From: Flavobacterium psychrophilum
GTDB lineage: Bacteria; Bacteroidota; Bacteroidia; Flavobacteriales; Flavobacteriaceae
Reading direction: 5' to 3'
NCBI GenBank assembly: GCA_022730285.1
Contig: DZCQ01000023.1
Location: forward strand, 1 to 43,032
DNA: 43,032 bases
Positions within the stretch are counted from its first letter, which is position 1. Each line of letters starts with the position of its first letter. The notes under the pieces are model-generated. The model saw only the letters and a list, made by a program, of their open reading frames with translations. It was not told where the DNA came from and did not search any database. The position numbers and the translations under genes are program-made. Shown here in pieces: positions 42,501-43,032 of the stretch.

Positions 42501-43020
42501 TTTAGATAACAACATCTTTTCTATTCAAGGAAAAAGTCTTCCGTTTTTAGACTCAGATACTATTCCACTAGGATTCAAAGCGAGTCAAAATGGAAGTTAT
42601 ACCATAGCAATTGGCGCGGTAGATGGTATTTTTACAAACAAACAAGTTATTTATTTAGAAGACAAGCAAAATAACATTATCCATAACTTATCTGAAAATC
42701 CGTACATTTTTAGCACTAATACAGGAGTTGATAATAATCGCTTTGTTTTGAGATACACAAATGGAACGTTATCAAAATTGGACTTTGCAAATTTGAATTC
42801 TGTAGCAATCTATACAAACAACGGCAAGGTTTATATCATTTCTGAAACAAAATTGGTTAGTTCTTACGAAATTTATGATGTTTTAGGAAGACTTTTAGCA
42901 AGCGAAAAAAACTTATCTGCGAATAAAATAGAGAAAGATTTACAGATAGCAAATCAGGCTTTAATTATAAAGGTAAAATTAGAAAACAATCAAGTAATTA
43001 GTAAAAAAATAATTTACTAA
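39568..43020 (+). CDS. Secreted multidomain adhesin-like protein, PA14 and fibronectin III, type IX cargo
   Basis: A 1150-residue extracellular protein with a signal peptide (KKFYFLSVFFLFTIVYGYSQ). An N-terminal beta-sandwich (about 40-140) precedes a PA14-like carbohydrate-binding region (about 150-310, including AKFRGDDGIRLYTDGQLVF). An Ig-like segment (YQWQVSTNNVTFTDIAGAT, near 345-363) and two fibronectin III repeats (about 415-503 and 509-593; the shared GLNVGNV motif recurs 91 residues apart) follow. A long beta-rich part then includes YVYWSSPVLNFP and DDNWNLVGNPYPSSIDA, common in surface proteins with a T9SS type A sorting domain. The last 80 residues (SVAIYTNNGKVYIIS, YEIYDVLGRLLASEKNL) have that sorting-domain pattern, so it is exported through the type IX system and anchored or released outside. 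The ligand is unknown. Confidence 0.88.
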   Translation: MKKFYFLSVFFLFTIVYGYSQCTFPAGATQNGATRIFCADTPTPTLSVTGVTGNNFILLNVVQGFTYTFSVGDVFAVNTENLDVFDTANTNIGFATGATGVAITNWVAPFSGEIKIVLSYDACNFSSTAGKTVSLSLVAFGNTQDNQNAMGTDTWVGHVYNWSGVSAPPGGTSPASPQNTMPFNPENYLGYYNIAAENFAEGFGGSYTCFPVLSNDVVRTNVNTQTYAVRYKMRSTRPAGCYIAKFRGDDGIRLYTDGQLVFNAWAEQAPTEYFNVFIYLDGDAELVLDFYENGGQNVVEFSLSPFDTTSNNISLIGSSPVCNNVAPGVIDGSAFIYKGTVINPTIKYQWQVSTNNVTFTDIAGATAEDYSPPATTTAGTKYYRRVVSSAANAASCSFNSNVVAIETLATAASAAPTITAPTNPVCNGFDANWNAVAGATTYLLYVSTNNTFTAIVPGYNGLNVGNVATYTITGLTYNVRYYYRLQAVTSCSSAFSGTANFLYLDNPAQPTMTPISCDSFTINWAAVIRADSYVLDVSTVSNFATRIAGYDGLNVGNVTSYTVSGLPENTPIYFRIRAVSIACGQSGNSASNNNTTTWNGTAWSQSAPSFSRYAIITGLYDMNSQPSFDACSIDVNNGGKLIITAGKYANVENIVRVNGTGVLQVKDDGALVQITDGIGNIGNISAERTTQIRLNDYVYWSSPVLNFPISSISPSTPSGYIFQWNTTVANPNGGQGNWQYPSGNMVLGKGYAVRGPNGFNDSATQAYTATFTGVPNNGIISFPIERGSNTGAGSNGPNGVLRTIYDDNWNLVGNPYPSSIDANTFLTNNTAIDGNIRIWSHTNLPSSAISDPFYNDFVYNYTPNDYIVHNGTATTSGPGTFNGRIASGQAFMVMMNEAASATTGTVAFNNSMRNYSYDNSQFFRNATNNKNRIWLDLISATNGISRTVIGYVNGATNDKDRLYDAVTDYKMNQNFYSILDNNIFSIQGKSLPFLDSDTIPLGFKASQNGSYTIAIGAVDGIFTNKQVIYLEDKQNNIIHNLSENPYIFSTNTGVDNNRFVLRYTNGTLSKLDFANLNSVAIYTNNGKVYIISETKLVSSYEIYDVLGRLLASEKNLSANKIEKDLQIANQALIIKVKLENNQVISKKIIY

Positions 43021-43032
43021 AGTATATTTTTA

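Overview
The window is a chromosomal segment of a low-GC Bacteroidetes bacterium, most likely a Flavobacteriaceae member (Flavobacterium-like). The evidence is the gene content (type IX secretion plug protein and a type IX cargo, DUF5916, DUF3127, GxxExxY and DUF4403 families, a split MetH). Starts rarely show a Shine-Dalgarno, and promoters repeatedly follow the Bacteroidetes form TTG-N17-23-TANNTTTG. Genes are intact and densely packed, and most look like core metabolism. There is no prophage, integrase, insertion sequence or CRISPR array.

Layout. 1-1.4 kb: a homocysteine methyltransferase (MetH N-terminal module) behind a SAM-I riboswitch. 1.4-3.8 kb: a TonB-dependent receptor whose promoter is overlapped by a 23-bp perfect palindrome, probably a metalloregulator operator. 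3.8-12.1 kb, all on the minus strand: kynurenine monooxygenase, a penicillin-acylase-family hydrolase, a ureohydrolase, kynureninase and DNA primase. 12.2-15 kb: an efflux adaptor and a TolC-type outer-membrane protein. 15.1-21.3 kb: a DUF4403 lipoprotein, a fused transketolase, pheS, a conserved small protein, CvpA and tRNA-Gly. 21.3-24.2 kb: a 0.5-kb gap, then two different L,D-transpeptidases converging with overlapping stop codons. 24.4-30.8 kb: a DUF5916 outer-membrane protein, gpmI, a CoA-transferase and map. 30.8-31.3 kb: a 507-bp cassette with a GxxExxY gene between 32-bp imperfect inverted repeats. 31.3-35.9 kb, plus strand: a methyltransferase, the type IX secretion plug protein, ApaG, PepE, a flavin reductase and DUF3127. 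36-39.2 kb, minus strand: a ferredoxin-NADP reductase, a structured intergenic element, a NifU-type scaffold, an Mrp ATPase and a [2Fe-2S] ferredoxin. 39.3-43 kb: tRNA-Ala and a 1150-residue secreted type IX cargo protein.

How the genes work together. kynU and kmo are two steps of tryptophan (kynurenine) breakdown toward 3-hydroxyanthranilate and possibly NAD. The ureohydrolase one base downstream of kynU is a candidate for an unassigned step. The mrp/nifU/ferredoxin/FNR group forms an iron-sulfur maturation and electron-transfer neighbourhood. The plug protein at 32 kb and the cargo at 39.5 kb belong to the same secretion system.

Most worth following up: the inverted-repeat GxxExxY cassette with an apparently decayed nuclease active site; the structured element at 37.2 kb; the palindrome-controlled receptor; and the kynU-ureohydrolase pairing. 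No wholly new multi-gene system can be claimed from this sequence alone.
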